Shown here in pieces: positions 1-7,740 of a stretch of 64,000 nt of DNA. The notes beneath the pieces are model-generated. The model had not been told where the DNA came from. It searched no databases and saw nothing but the letters and a program-made list of their open reading frames with translations. Position 1 is the stretch's first letter, and the number at the start of each line of letters is the position of its first letter. The stretch covers positions 1 to 64,000 of the forward strand of contig DAHVCH010000003.1 of the NCBI GenBank assembly GCA_027314165.1. Reading direction: 5' to 3'. This stretch comes from Thermoplasmata archaeon (GTDB taxonomy: Archaea; Thermoplasmatota; Thermoplasmata; Lutacidiplasmatales; UBA184). Made by a program: the position numbers and the translations under genes.

Positions 1-302
1 ACCTCCTCTGTAGGATGAACCCCAATCAGTCGCGCTCAAGTCAACATCCACTTGACGCATCGGCGACGAGCTGACCGGAACTTGGACAGCAGAGACGATT
101 TCTCGAGGTAATTCGTGTAGCACTAATGGGGCCTGTTTTGTTGCCTCGGTCGTTCGAAGGAGAACCACCTTGATCCCCTCGAGCGCGTCGACCAGTTCTT
201 TCATTGACAGCTTCAGCGCCCTCAGCTCCCACTGCAGGTATCGGAGCAGCAGCAGCCCCATCGTGCACAGGAAGGCGTGCCCGGGCACCGTGGCGTCATG
301 CC
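1..302 (-). mobile_element. Transposase C-terminal fragment (left half of an inverted pair)
   Basis: Reading the minus strand from about 302 down to base 1 gives an uninterrupted frame with no stop and no obvious start. It carries the pattern PGHAF, a hydrophobic helix, then YLQWE and an amphipathic helix ending KVVLLRT. This is typical of the last 100 residues of DDE transposases of the IS4/IS1634 type, where the segment after the catalytic glutamate is a GH-x-F helix. Roughly half its residues match the fragment on the plus strand at 306-611. Homology stops near base 302, so the gene is cut at its 5' side and continues past the window at its 3' side. Bases 1-180 are less GC-rich than the rest of the window, which fits imported DNA. 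The family assignment rests on pattern only. Confidence 0.6.
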
Positions 303-305
303 GGG

Positions 306-611
306 GACCCATTCCGCTGGCTGAAGAACCGGTACGTAATCTCAATGGCCCCGATGGGGGTGTGGAACGACGAGGCGATCCCAGGCCACGCCTTTGTCGT
401 GCTGATGGCGCTGGCCCTGCTGATGTACCTGCTGTGGGAAGCGAGGGACCTGCACCTGACGATGAATCAGATGATGGAGGCCTTGGAGGAAGTACGTGGG
501 GCGGTGGTGGTCGAGAAGGGACGGCAGCCCTGGATCTCCCTCGAGCCGCTCGAGGGGCTCGCCGGCACGCGGGCGACCCGCTGGCACTGGAAAGAGCTGC
601 TGACGCCCTGA
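306..611 (+). mobile_element. Transposase C-terminal fragment (right half of an inverted pair)
   Basis: The plus frame reads FRWLKNRYVISMAP, then NDEAIPGHAF, a hydrophobic helix, YLLWEARDLHL and EALEEVRGAVVVEK, ending at a stop at 609-611. This is the C-terminal part of an IS4/IS1634-like transposase, related to but not identical with the fragment on the opposite strand at 1-302. The open frame extends back to 204, but those upstream codons overlap the other fragment and do not look like transposase. The catalytic DDE core is missing, so the gene is dead. The junction of the two tails lies at about 302-306, next to GTGCCCGGGCAC. Confidence 0.6.
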
Positions 612-640
612 CCACACCTTCACGGGGACCTACGTCCAGG

Positions 641-2152
641 CTATGCGGTCACCGTCAGCGGCCGGGCCTTGCTGTCTGAGTTGGGTCGGAGGAGCGAGAC
701 GCGTACGCCCGCCCGCTCGAGCATCGCCTCGAGAGGCTCGTCGAGGCTCGAGGAGAACTTCGCGAGGGAGGGGGGCGGGGGAGCGGCCTTCTTCTTCACC
801 GAGACCCGGGTCGAGGTCGTGGAGGAGGGGAGCGTCGGCGGGAGCGGGGCCTCTTCCCAGGGCGGGCGGCTCCCGACGGGAAGCCCGAACCCGTCCTCCT
901 TGCCGTCGTTGAAGCCGGTGGAGAGAAGGATCACCCAGCGGAACTCGACCCCGAGGCGCGCGGCCATCTGCGTGCTCCTTCGCGCCGTCTCCAAGGCCGC
1001 GAAGGTCTCCTGCCGCGCGGGGGAGACCCAGCTCCCGTTCGGAGGCCTCCTACGCTCGGACTCCTCGCGAAGCACTCGATGGGACTCATGGACGTACCCC
1101 ACCAGCGCCTTCACGAGCGCAGAGTTCGAGTGCGGGACCACCCACGCGACGCGGCCCTCCTCCTCGTTGATGAAGACCGCCCCTTCCAGGACGCCCTGAA
1201 GGCCGGGTGGGCCCTGCGACCGGCGCTGGCGGAGCCTCTCGGCGACATCCGTCCACCGCTGAGCGCGGGCGTCGAGCGCCCTCGCGAAGATCCTCACACG
1301 AAGCCGCGTCTCCTCGTCCTGGGGAGCGGGAGGGATCGTGGGGGGCGGCGGGGACGGAGCGGGCTCCGCGACCGGGTCCTCCCCGACACCGGGCTTGCGC
1401 ACGCGCTTCTTTCCCGCCGCGTCGGTGGACGCGGGCGTCGCTTCCGCGCCACCCTCCGCGCCCTCCGGCGTCGGGGCGACGGCCGCCGGCGTCGCGGGAG
1501 CCTCGCCCCCGAGCCAGGCCCTCAGGGTCTCCGTGATCATCTCGCAGGGGACCTTCAGGAGGTTCTCCCCTTCCCGCCTCAGCGGCTCGCTCTCGGCCAA
1601 GGCCAGACGGTGGGTGTCGAGGTCGGCATCGCCGATCATCCTCAGGAGCAGCCCAACCTCCTGCGACCGCAGTTCCGGCGTCGCCAGCATGGAGGTGACC
1701 CAGCTCTCGGAGCGGTGGACATCGGTCGACCGGTCGGCGAGGAGCTGGGCGGTGCCGATGACCATCTGGATGGAGGAGGACGAGAGCGTCGGGGGACGTG
1801 CGGCCGCTTCGGGTTCAGGTTCGACGCGGGGGGCGGCTGCCGCAGGCTCGGTGGCCGCCGGGGCCTTGGGCGCGGCCTCCACAACCTCCGTGGGTCGACC
1901 GCATTCCAGGGCGGGGATCGAGCTGTACTCCGCGTAGCGGAGGAAGTCCTTGAGCGAGGGAGCGTCGAAGCCCCGGAGGAGGAGGGTCCGTCCTTCGTTC
2001 ACCATCGAGAGGTGGAACGCGCGGGGATCCCGTCCACGGTGCCGGGCCCAGGCGACGAGCGTCGTGACGAGGTTGTCCGAGCTCGAAGGCCCGTGGAGGA
2101 CCGGTACGGACCAGGAGCCGGAACCTCCCGCGGGGAGCATGGACCCGCCCAT
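641..2152 (-). CDS. Uncharacterised 503-residue protein, multi-segment with Pro/Ala linkers
   Basis: I do not recognise this protein. The start at 2152 is chosen because the bases just before it (AGAGGAGT) make a ribosome binding site, although the frame extends to 2251. Residues 1 to about 85 form a compact domain with a pattern L-x6-W ... G-x-x-LLLRGFD ... PAL. Then follow an Ala/Pro/Glu linker, a helical block at about 120-240, a second Pro/Ser linker, a helical and beta region at about 285-425, and a tail with a Lys-Pro run. No membrane segment or signal peptide is visible, so it is probably cytoplasmic. It is transcribed divergently from the gene at 2285 with two inverted repeats between them. 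The first domain may resemble the C-terminal domain of that neighbour, but this is weak. Confidence 0.6.
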   Translation of the reverse strand: MGGSMLPAGGSGSWSVPVLHGPSSSDNLVTTLVAWARHRGRDPRAFHLSMVNEGRTLLLRGFDAPSLKDFLRYAEYSSIPALECGRPTEVVEAAPKAPAATEPAAAAPRVEPEPEAAARPPTLSSSSIQMVIGTAQLLADRSTDVHRSESWVTSMLATPELRSQEVGLLLRMIGDADLDTHRLALAESEPLRREGENLLKVPCEMITETLRAWLGGEAPATPAAVAPTPEGAEGGAEATPASTDAAGKKRVRKPGVGEDPVAEPAPSPPPPTIPPAPQDEETRLRVRIFARALDARAQRWTDVAERLRQRRSQGPPGLQGVLEGAVFINEEEGRVAWVVPHSNSALVKALVGYVHESHRVLREESERRRPPNGSWVSPARQETFAALETARRSTQMAARLGVEFRWVILLSTGFNDGKEDGFGLPVGSRPPWEEAPLPPTLPSSTTSTRVSVKKKAAPPPPSLAKFSSSLDEPLEAMLERAGVRVSLLRPNSDSKARPLTVTA

Positions 2153-2231
2153 ACTCCTCTCACGCTTGAAAGTCTGACGGCCGGCGCTCCGGTGGTGGAG
2201 CCGTGGGCTCCGGAAAGCGTAGGTTGAGCGT

Positions 2232-2263
2232 GTCCAGAACGCTGGACCCAACGTTTATGTTGG
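2232..2263. promoter_or_regulatory. Two inverted repeats over the divergent promoter
   Basis: GTCCAG-aacg-CTGGAC at 2232-2247 is a perfect 6+6 inverted repeat. Directly after it, CCAAC-6-GTTGG at 2248-2263 encloses the TATA-like TTTATGTT at 2254-2261. The box lies about 27 bases before the ATG at 2285, so that transcript should be leaderless. A protein bound to the second repeat would cover the TATA box, the classic position for archaeal repression. That these are operators is inference. Confidence 0.5.
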
Positions 2264-2284
2264 CCTCCCCACGTCCGGTGACAC

Positions 2285-3205
2285 ATGCCAGAGGAGGGGC
2301 CAGTGACCCCCTCTGAGCCCTCGCGTAAGGCGGGCTCCGACACCCCGGAAGAGCCCGGTCCGGACGAAACGGAACCGACGCCCCCCAACTCCTCCGAGGA
2401 GTATCCCACCGGGATGGACGAGCTGGAGCGCGAGATCGCCGAGCTCCTTCTCGCACCCGTCTCTCCCGACTTGCCGGGGCTGGGGCCGGAGGCGATCGAG
2501 GCGCCCGTTCCCCCGTCGCCGCCGTCACCCCCCTTCTCGCCCTCCCCCGCCCCGAGCCCCATCCGCAACCCGCTCCCGAACCTCTCCCCTGGGCCTTCGT
2601 CCCCCGCGCCCTCCACCCTCTCCCAGAACGACGCGGAGCGATTGCTGCGAGCCGAGATCCTCCGCCTCCGTGCGGTGCTCGACGTCATCCGTAGGGGCGT
2701 GGCCGAGCATCGGGCCGCGGTGGCCGACGTCCACGGTGAGATCGACCGCATGCACTCGGTCCTGAACGAGATGCGTACGGTGGGAGAGCCTCGAGGGACG
2801 CCCACCGAGGGCTCCCGGCCGTCCCCGCTTCCCGCAGGACCGGCCAAGACGATCTCCGCAGCACCGGTCTTCTTCATGGACCCGGAGGGGCGGAGCGTCC
2901 AGGCCCAGGCCTTCTTCACCCTCGGCAAGGGGGGGGCGCTGGAGTCGTTCCTGACCCGGGTCCTGAACGAATGGGAGGGTTCCGGCTACCCCATCGAGAC
3001 GAAGGGCGGGGTGGAAGGGTTCTCGCTCGTCCTGCTCAACGACCCCGAGGGACGCAGCCTACGGCTTCTCCCTTCGGGGATGTACCTGATGCAGCTCGGC
3101 CGGCGCGAGATCGCCGAACTCCAGAGGCTTCCGCCCCTGGTCTCCTCGAAGAGCTTGCCGAAGCAAGGCGACCTCATGCGGGGGCTCGGTTCCTTCGAGC
3201 GCTGA
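2285..3205 (+). CDS. Uncharacterised protein with C-terminal domain shared with the gene at 38344
   Basis: A 306-residue protein of unknown function. Residues 1-110 are Pro/Ser/Glu-rich and probably disordered, apart from a short acidic helix at about 38-55. Residues 115-160 form a heptad-like helix, probably a coiled coil. Residues 195-300 form a compact domain with F-x2-P-x-GR, FF-x2-GKG-x-ALE, VL-x2-W, GFSL, DPEGR-x-LR-x-LP-x-G and LPPLV. The same motifs in the same order occur at the C-terminus of the protein at 38344-39678, at roughly 40-45% identity by eye. I know no named family for this domain. The TATA box sits 27 bases upstream of the ATG. The last 32 bases overlap the convergent MFS gene. 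Confidence 0.7.
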   Translation: MPEEGPVTPSEPSRKAGSDTPEEPGPDETEPTPPNSSEEYPTGMDELEREIAELLLAPVSPDLPGLGPEAIEAPVPPSPPSPPFSPSPAPSPIRNPLPNLSPGPSSPAPSTLSQNDAERLLRAEILRLRAVLDVIRRGVAEHRAAVADVHGEIDRMHSVLNEMRTVGEPRGTPTEGSRPSPLPAGPAKTISAAPVFFMDPEGRSVQAQAFFTLGKGGALESFLTRVLNEWEGSGYPIETKGGVEGFSLVLLNDPEGRSLRLLPSGMYLMQLGRREIAELQRLPPLVSSKSLPKQGDLMRGLGSFER

Positions 3206-4460
3206 GCACCAGGTCCGGTTCGACCGGTAGCGGCCCAGCAGTCCTCTCCTCGTTGTTCGCGACCGAGCCGTCCCCTCCGGGTGCGTGCCCAGGCGTTCCC
3301 CTCTTTCGGAGGATGTAGAGGAGCTCGATGGCCGCGATCGAGATCAGCGTGGTCGCGATCGCGAAGAGGAAGAGGCCCTCGGGGCCCGCGAGCTGGACCG
3401 CGATCCCCCCCGCGAGGGGCCCCAAGCTCCAGAGCGTCGAGTTGATCAGGGCGAAGAAGCCCAGGTACTCCGCCCGCCTCCCCTCCGGCGCCGCCCGTGC
3501 GACCCAGGAGAGCATGGCGGGGTTCATCAGCGCAAAACCGAGCTGGTACGTCGCCCGCGCCGGGAGGAGATCGACCCACTGGGTCGCGAGAAGGTAGAGC
3601 ACCATCGAGACCAGGCTGATCCCCGTGCCCCAGAGCATCCCCGGGACCTCGCCGATCCGGTCGACGACGCGGCCCATCGGGACGGAGAGCACCGCCGTCA
3701 CTGCGAGCCCCGCGACGGCGATGAGGGCGATGTCGAAGGTGCTCGCGCCCAGGAGATAGGCATACGCCCCGTAGAAGGTGATGACCGCCCCGGCGCCGAG
3801 CGCGCGAACGGAGACCGAGAAGGAGAAGATGCCCACCCCCTTGAGCTCGCGCCACGGGCGCCGTATGGGGGCGGACGCGGTCGCACGGTCCGGAACGAAG
3901 AGGAGGACGATCGAGATCGTCCCGACCATGATCGCGCCGACCATGTAGAAGAGCACGTCGAACCCGAACCGGTTGACGAGGTAGCCCGCCAGGAGGAATC
4001 CCGCCATGGCGCCGGCGGCGCCGCTGGCCTGAAGGAAGCCATACCCCCACCCGCGCTCCTTCTCCCCCGTGAGGTCCGCCACGAAGGCGTTCACCGCCGG
4101 GGAGCCCACGGCCAGCACGACCTCGGCCCCGACGAACGCCGCTCCGGCCGCCCAGTACCCCGGCAGGAAGGGCACCGCGAGGAAGAGCGGCAACGAGCCC
4201 ACCTCCCCCGCGAGCAGGAAGGGCCATCGCCGTCCTATCCGGTCGGACCAGCGGCCCACGACGGGGCCGATGAGGCTCGAGCCCACGTAGGCCGCCGAGA
4301 GGATGGCCAGGGCGAGCGGAATGCTCGCATGCTTCTCCGCGCTGAGGAAGAGCACGAAGTAGACCGTGAACAAGCCCCCCCGGTTGCTCGAGAGCAACTG
4401 GTAGAGGGCGAGCGCGACGAGCGGACGGCGTTCCACGCGGGAGCGACCGGGGGACGCCAT
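3174..4460 (-). CDS. MFS transporter
   Basis: A membrane transporter of about 428 residues with roughly 12 hydrophobic segments. The loop between segments 2 and 3 reads GRWSDRIGRR, the major facilitator motif A, and a second copy (GRVVDRIGEVPG) occurs in the C-terminal half. The substrate cannot be told; the overall look is that of drug or sugar efflux MFS proteins. The start at 4460 follows GGTGG by a few bases; the open frame to 4901 lies over atpC and is not coding. It begins 76 bases after the end of atpC and may be read through from the ATP synthase promoter. The C-terminal tail of about 40 residues is hydrophilic and cytoplasmic. Confidence 0.85.
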   Translation of the reverse strand: MASPGRSRVERRPLVALALYQLLSSNRGGLFTVYFVLFLSAEKHASIPLALAILSAAYVGSSLIGPVVGRWSDRIGRRWPFLLAGEVGSLPLFLAVPFLPGYWAAGAAFVGAEVVLAVGSPAVNAFVADLTGEKERGWGYGFLQASGAAGAMAGFLLAGYLVNRFGFDVLFYMVGAIMVGTISIVLLFVPDRATASAPIRRPWRELKGVGIFSFSVSVRALGAGAVITFYGAYAYLLGASTFDIALIAVAGLAVTAVLSVPMGRVVDRIGEVPGMLWGTGISLVSMVLYLLATQWVDLLPARATYQLGFALMNPAMLSWVARAAPEGRRAEYLGFFALINSTLWSLGPLAGGIAVQLAGPEGLFLFAIATTLISIAAIELLYILRKRGTPGHAPGGDGSVANNEERTAGPLPVEPDLVLSARRNRAPA

Positions 4461-4536
4461 TTGCCACCACCCGGTGGGGCTTCGGGAGGGAGGTCCGAAG
4501 ACGGACCCAGGGGAGCCCCGGCGAGACCCCGCAAGC

Positions 4537-5607
4537 TCACGCGAGCTTCGTCGAGATGAGGTCCTTCGAGATCCGGTCGCCGGACCACCCGTAGACCTTG
4601 CCGTACACGATCTTCCGCAGGTCCGCCCGCTCCACCTCGGCCTGGAGGAGGAAGCCGAAGATGCCCGCGAGCGAGAGGGGGTACTGCCGCATCCGGACCA
4701 GGTTCTTCTCGGCCAGCTGGCGTTTGAGCGCGAGCTCGAACCCCGTGAGGCTCCCGTTCTCGGTGTAGGTGGAAAGGCCGTCCGCGAGGGGGAAGGCGGT
4801 CCCGACGCTCCCGACGATCTCCTGCACCGTGGAGAGGTTCGCGAGGTCGGCCAGGGCCTTCGCGGTGTAGGTGCCGCCGTCCAGCAGGAGCGGGGCCACA
4901 TCGTCCACCTGGATCTTCCGGTCCTTCGCCTTCAGCACGACCATCAGGTTCCGGACGTCGAGCTCGTTCGCCAGGTACTGGCGGACCACCCACTCGTCCC
5001 CCTGGAAGAACCGCGCCGCGGAGAGGAGCTGCTCGTAGTACTGCTTCTCGAGGGACTGGATGAGCGGGAAGATGTCCCGCGAGCTGTTGAACGCGTCGAG
5101 CTGCTGGAGCAGCACGGTGCCGTAGCCGAACTTCACCAGCTGGTTCGCGACCGCGTCCACGGAGCTCTGCGAAAGGAGGATCCGCAGGTCGTCGAGCGTG
5201 AGGAGTCCCGCCGAGAGCCCCGCCGGGGTCTCCCGGTCGGAGACCAGGAACGTGTCCCCTTCGGAGATGAGTCGGCCGTAGGCCTTGGCCGAGAGGATGA
5301 CCCCGATGTTCTCGATGTCCCACCGTCGGAGGTAGGCGCCGACGACGGGCCGCCCGGCGAAGGGCGACGCGTTGTAGGCGAATCGGTTGAGCTTGACGAA
5401 CTGCCGGTTGACCGCGACCTCAAGGGCCTCGGCCCCCGTGAGGGCCCCCATCGCCTGGGTGAGCTCCCCGCCGTACCAGGTGCCCTCCAAGAGCTTCGCG
5501 ACCTCGGGCACATCGCGGGCGGCGAGAAGGGCGGTGTAGAGGTCCTTCTTGAGGAATCCCGGGACCGTGGCCTTGATCCGGCCGAGCGAGGAAGCGTAGG
5601 TGTCCAT
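4537..5607 (-). CDS. atpC: A-type ATP synthase subunit C
   Basis: Subunit C of the archaeal A1Ao ATP synthase (the V-type subunit d/C family), which links the membrane K ring to the central stalk. At 356 residues it has the usual length. It is almost entirely alpha-helical and carries the three-fold repeated pattern of this family, with segments such as RWDIENIGVI, YLANELDVRNLMVVLKAK and the final QAEVERADLRKIVYGKVYG. The last of these, E-x2-(N/D)LRKI-x-YGK, is the family signature. It follows atpE by 29 bases in a K-E-C run. Subunits F, A, B, D and I do not follow in this window. Confidence 0.93.
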   Translation of the reverse strand: MDTYASSLGRIKATVPGFLKKDLYTALLAARDVPEVAKLLEGTWYGGELTQAMGALTGAEALEVAVNRQFVKLNRFAYNASPFAGRPVVGAYLRRWDIENIGVILSAKAYGRLISEGDTFLVSDRETPAGLSAGLLTLDDLRILLSQSSVDAVANQLVKFGYGTVLLQQLDAFNSSRDIFPLIQSLEKQYYEQLLSAARFFQGDEWVVRQYLANELDVRNLMVVLKAKDRKIQVDDVAPLLLDGGTYTAKALADLANLSTVQEIVGSVGTAFPLADGLSTYTENGSLTGFELALKRQLAEKNLVRMRQYPLSLAGIFGFLLQAEVERADLRKIVYGKVYGWSGDRISKDLISTKLA

Positions 5608-5636
5608 GGACGTCAGGCGCTCGCCGCCGGCCTACC

Positions 5637-6194
5637 TCAGTGACCGAGGACCTCGCGGACCCGGTCCTCTCGCAGCCGAAGCAGCTCCTCGAAGGTCAAG
5701 TTCAACGAACGGCTGCCGTCCTTCTTCTCGACGATGAGCCCGCCCATGCCCTTGAGGGGCCGACCGTCGTCGACCAGGGTCCTGGACCTGGCCGGGAGCA
5801 GCGGGACGTCCTCAGGGCGGACCAGGAGCCGTACGTCGTTCCCGAGCGAGCTGGTCCCTGCCGAGACCATTCCCGACAGCAGGCCGGGGTACTCCGGGCC
5901 CTTCGCGTAGGCCACGAGTCGGGCGCGGACCTCTTCCAGGGCGCTCGCCGTCCGCTTCTCGCGGGCCTCGAAGAGGACCTTCTTCGCCTGGAGCTTCGCG
6001 GAAGCGACCAGCCGGGCGCGCTCGCGCGTCGCCTCGACCTGGGCCCGCTTCTCGCTCTCGCCCCGGATCCGGACGGACTCCTGGCGTGTCGCCTCCTCGA
6101 TCGCACGGCGCTCGGCCTCGAGCTTCGCCTCGAGGTCCCGGACCTCCTTCGCGGAGCGGGTCTCGATCTCCTTCACGAGAGCCTCGAGCGTCAT
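5637..6194 (-). CDS. atpE: A-type ATP synthase subunit E
   Basis: Subunit E of the A1Ao ATP synthase, part of the peripheral stalk together with subunit H. It has 185 residues, the normal size. The first 100 residues are a long charged helix rich in Glu, Lys and Arg that would pair with subunit H; the last 80 residues make the globular head that binds the catalytic A/B hexamer, with the final segment LNLTFEELLRLREDRVREVL typical of the family. It lies between atpK (37 bases before it) and atpC (29 bases after it). Confidence 0.9.
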   Translation of the reverse strand: MTLEALVKEIETRSAKEVRDLEAKLEAERRAIEEATRQESVRIRGESEKRAQVEATRERARLVASAKLQAKKVLFEAREKRTASALEEVRARLVAYAKGPEYPGLLSGMVSAGTSSLGNDVRLLVRPEDVPLLPARSRTLVDDGRPLKGMGGLIVEKKDGSRSLNLTFEELLRLREDRVREVLGH

Positions 6195-6231
6195 GCCGTC
6201 CGCCTCCGTCTCCTCCGATCGCGGGATCGGC

Positions 6232-6693
6232 TCAGAGGATCTGCAGGAGCAGGAGGATACCCAGCACGAACCCCAGGATCCAGAGCGTCTCGGGAATGAC
6301 GAAGAAGACCAGGACCTGCCCGAACTTCTCCGGCCGCTCCGCGATGATGCCCATCCCCGAGGCGCCGATACCGGACTGGGCCATGCCCGTTCCGATGAGA
6401 CCGCCCGCGATGGCGATGGAGGCGGCGAGCGCGAGGACGCCCTTGTCGGTGACGCCGGAGGAGCTGGAGGTGGAGTTGGTCGCGTAGGTCTGGAGGTGAC
6501 CGGAGGCCACGCCCGGCGCCAGCGACGGGGAGGCCGAGGCGAGGACCCCCATGGCCACCGCCGCGACGGCGGCCGCGATCAGCACGGTGAGCCCGACTGC
6601 GACGGCCAGGTGACCCCAGGTCAGGGCCACGCGTCGGGGGGCGTGGGTTTCGGTCGCGGGGGAACGGTTCGCGCGGTCGAGGAGGGCCACCAT
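6232..6693 (-). CDS. atpK: A-type ATP synthase subunit K (proteolipid c subunit)
   Basis: The rotor proteolipid of the A1Ao ATP synthase. The 153-residue chain has an N-terminal hydrophobic segment at about 27-50, a Ser/Thr-rich linker, and a classic helical hairpin at about 80-152: a Gly-rich first helix (AIAGGLIGTGMAQSGIG), a polar loop with ERPEKFG, and a second helix with the ion-binding glutamate in IPETLWILGFV. One hairpin per chain implies a simple, undoubled c subunit. The extra N-terminal segment may be an uncleaved signal peptide. A strong TATA box lies about 37 bases upstream, and the gene leads the K-E-C transcription unit. Confidence 0.9.
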   Translation of the reverse strand: MVALLDRANRSPATETHAPRRVALTWGHLAVAVGLTVLIAAAVAAVAMGVLASASPSLAPGVASGHLQTYATNSTSSSSGVTDKGVLALAASIAIAGGLIGTGMAQSGIGASGMGIIAERPEKFGQVLVFFVIPETLWILGFVLGILLLLQIL

Positions 6694-6727
6694 TGCGAGT
6701 TGCCTCGAGCCGCGCGTACGACTAGGC

Positions 6728-6735
6728 GTATAAAA
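6728..6735 (-). promoter_or_regulatory. TATA box of the ATP synthase K-E-C unit
   Basis: On the minus strand this reads TTTTATAC, the strongest TATA-like sequence in the first 10 kb. It places the transcription start near 6705, about 12 bases before the atpK ATG. It shows that the K-E-C block has its own promoter rather than being the middle of a longer ATP synthase operon. Confidence 0.65.
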
Positions 6736-6816
6736 GCTCGGAGGGACCCGCCCTCGCTCCCTCCGGCGCCCGGAAGGGACTTCCGGGGGGCCGTCGGCGC
6801 CCGACGGGCGGCCTTT

Positions 6817-7485
6817 TCACTCCGGTCGTCCAGCTCCGGCGAGGGCGGTGGCCTGCCAATCCTGCGCCAGGAAACCCTCGAGCCGGCGCTTCACCCCGGG
6901 CCACTCATCGTCCGTGATGCTGTAGTACACCGAGTCCCGCACGTGCCCATCGGGGAGCACGAACTGCTTGCGGAGCACGCCCTCACGCTTGGCGCCCAGC
7001 CGTTCGATCGCCCGCTGGCTGCGCACGTTCCGGACGTCCGTCTTGAGTTGGACCCGCAGGCATCCCTCCGTCTCGAAGGCGTGGCGGAGAAGGAGGTACT
7101 TCGACTCGGTGTTCACTGGGGTCCGCCAGAGCCGTGCGTCGAGCCAGGTCCCCCCGATCTCCACGCCCCGGTCCTTCCGGCGGATCTCCAGGAACCGGGT
7201 CATGCCCGCGACCTGGCCATGGGGCCGGTAGAAGATGGTGAACGGCAGGTCGGTGCCCTCCGACTGCAGCTGGAGGATGTCCTGGACGAGGTCCCGCATG
7301 GCGGAGGGGGTGTCGCGTTGGCCCGTCCGCATGAACGTCCAGATGTCCGGCGAGCCGCCCGCCTGGAGGAGTCCAGGCAGGTGCTCCATCGAGAGCGGGA
7401 CGAGCGCCACCCAGTGCCCCTGGAGCGTCACGGGCGGGCGGAAGTTCATCGGCGCTGACGCGACTGGAGACGTGTTCGCGGCCAT
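6817..7485 (-). CDS. GNAT N-acetyltransferase, RimJ/RimL type
   Basis: A 222-residue acetyltransferase of the RimJ/RimL branch of the GNAT superfamily (Acetyltransf_3). Recognisable parts are LQGHWVALVPLSMEHL at the start, EIGGTWLDARLWRT-x-VNTESKYLLLRHAF, the central signature for this branch, and NVRSQRAIERLGAKREGVLRKQFVLPDG, which holds the acetyl-CoA and substrate-contacting strand. Such proteins acetylate N-termini of proteins or small amines; the substrate is unknown. Its ATG follows the stop codon of the hisE-like remnant without a gap (TAGATG), so it may be translationally coupled. An alternative ATG lies 12 codons in. Confidence 0.87.
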   Translation of the reverse strand: MAANTSPVASAPMNFRPPVTLQGHWVALVPLSMEHLPGLLQAGGSPDIWTFMRTGQRDTPSAMRDLVQDILQLQSEGTDLPFTIFYRPHGQVAGMTRFLEIRRKDRGVEIGGTWLDARLWRTPVNTESKYLLLRHAFETEGCLRVQLKTDVRNVRSQRAIERLGAKREGVLRKQFVLPDGHVRDSVYYSITDDEWPGVKRRLEGFLAQDWQATALAGAGRPE

Positions 7486-7740
7486 CTACCCCTTCCTCGC
7501 GGAACTTCTACGCGCGGTCGGCGGCGCCCGCGCCCGGGCTCGGGTCAGCGTCCGAGGGCTCGATCGACGGGCCCCGGGTGGACCTGGGAGGCCGGGCCGG
7601 GGGCTTCCTCGCCCCGCAAGCCCGCCAAAGAGGTCGCTCGGTCGGACGTCGGCGGCACCCAGGAGCGCGGTGAGATGGTAGAGCAGGTCCGCCCTGTCCG
7701 GGCCCCCCGGAGGCCGGGCGGGACCGCAGGACCTACCCAC
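7486..7740 (-). pseudogene. Remnant of phosphoribosyl-ATP pyrophosphatase (hisE)
   Basis: The frame contains DRADLLYHLTALLGAADV followed by RPSDLFGGLAGR, matching the C-terminal helix of HisE, whose consensus is ADLLYHLLVLLA ... VLAELARR. HisE catalyses the second step of histidine synthesis. Its N-terminal two thirds, with the metal-binding KVGEEA-x-E motif, is not found in any frame in the 150 bases between the end of the hisD domain and this segment. What remains cannot be an active enzyme. It lies right behind hisD, as expected of an old his operon. An assembly deletion is the main alternative. Confidence 0.45.

Noticed and set aside
204-305. N-terminal part of the plus-strand transposase frame
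   Set aside because: These codons overlap the opposite transposase tail and show no transposase pattern; they are open by chance.
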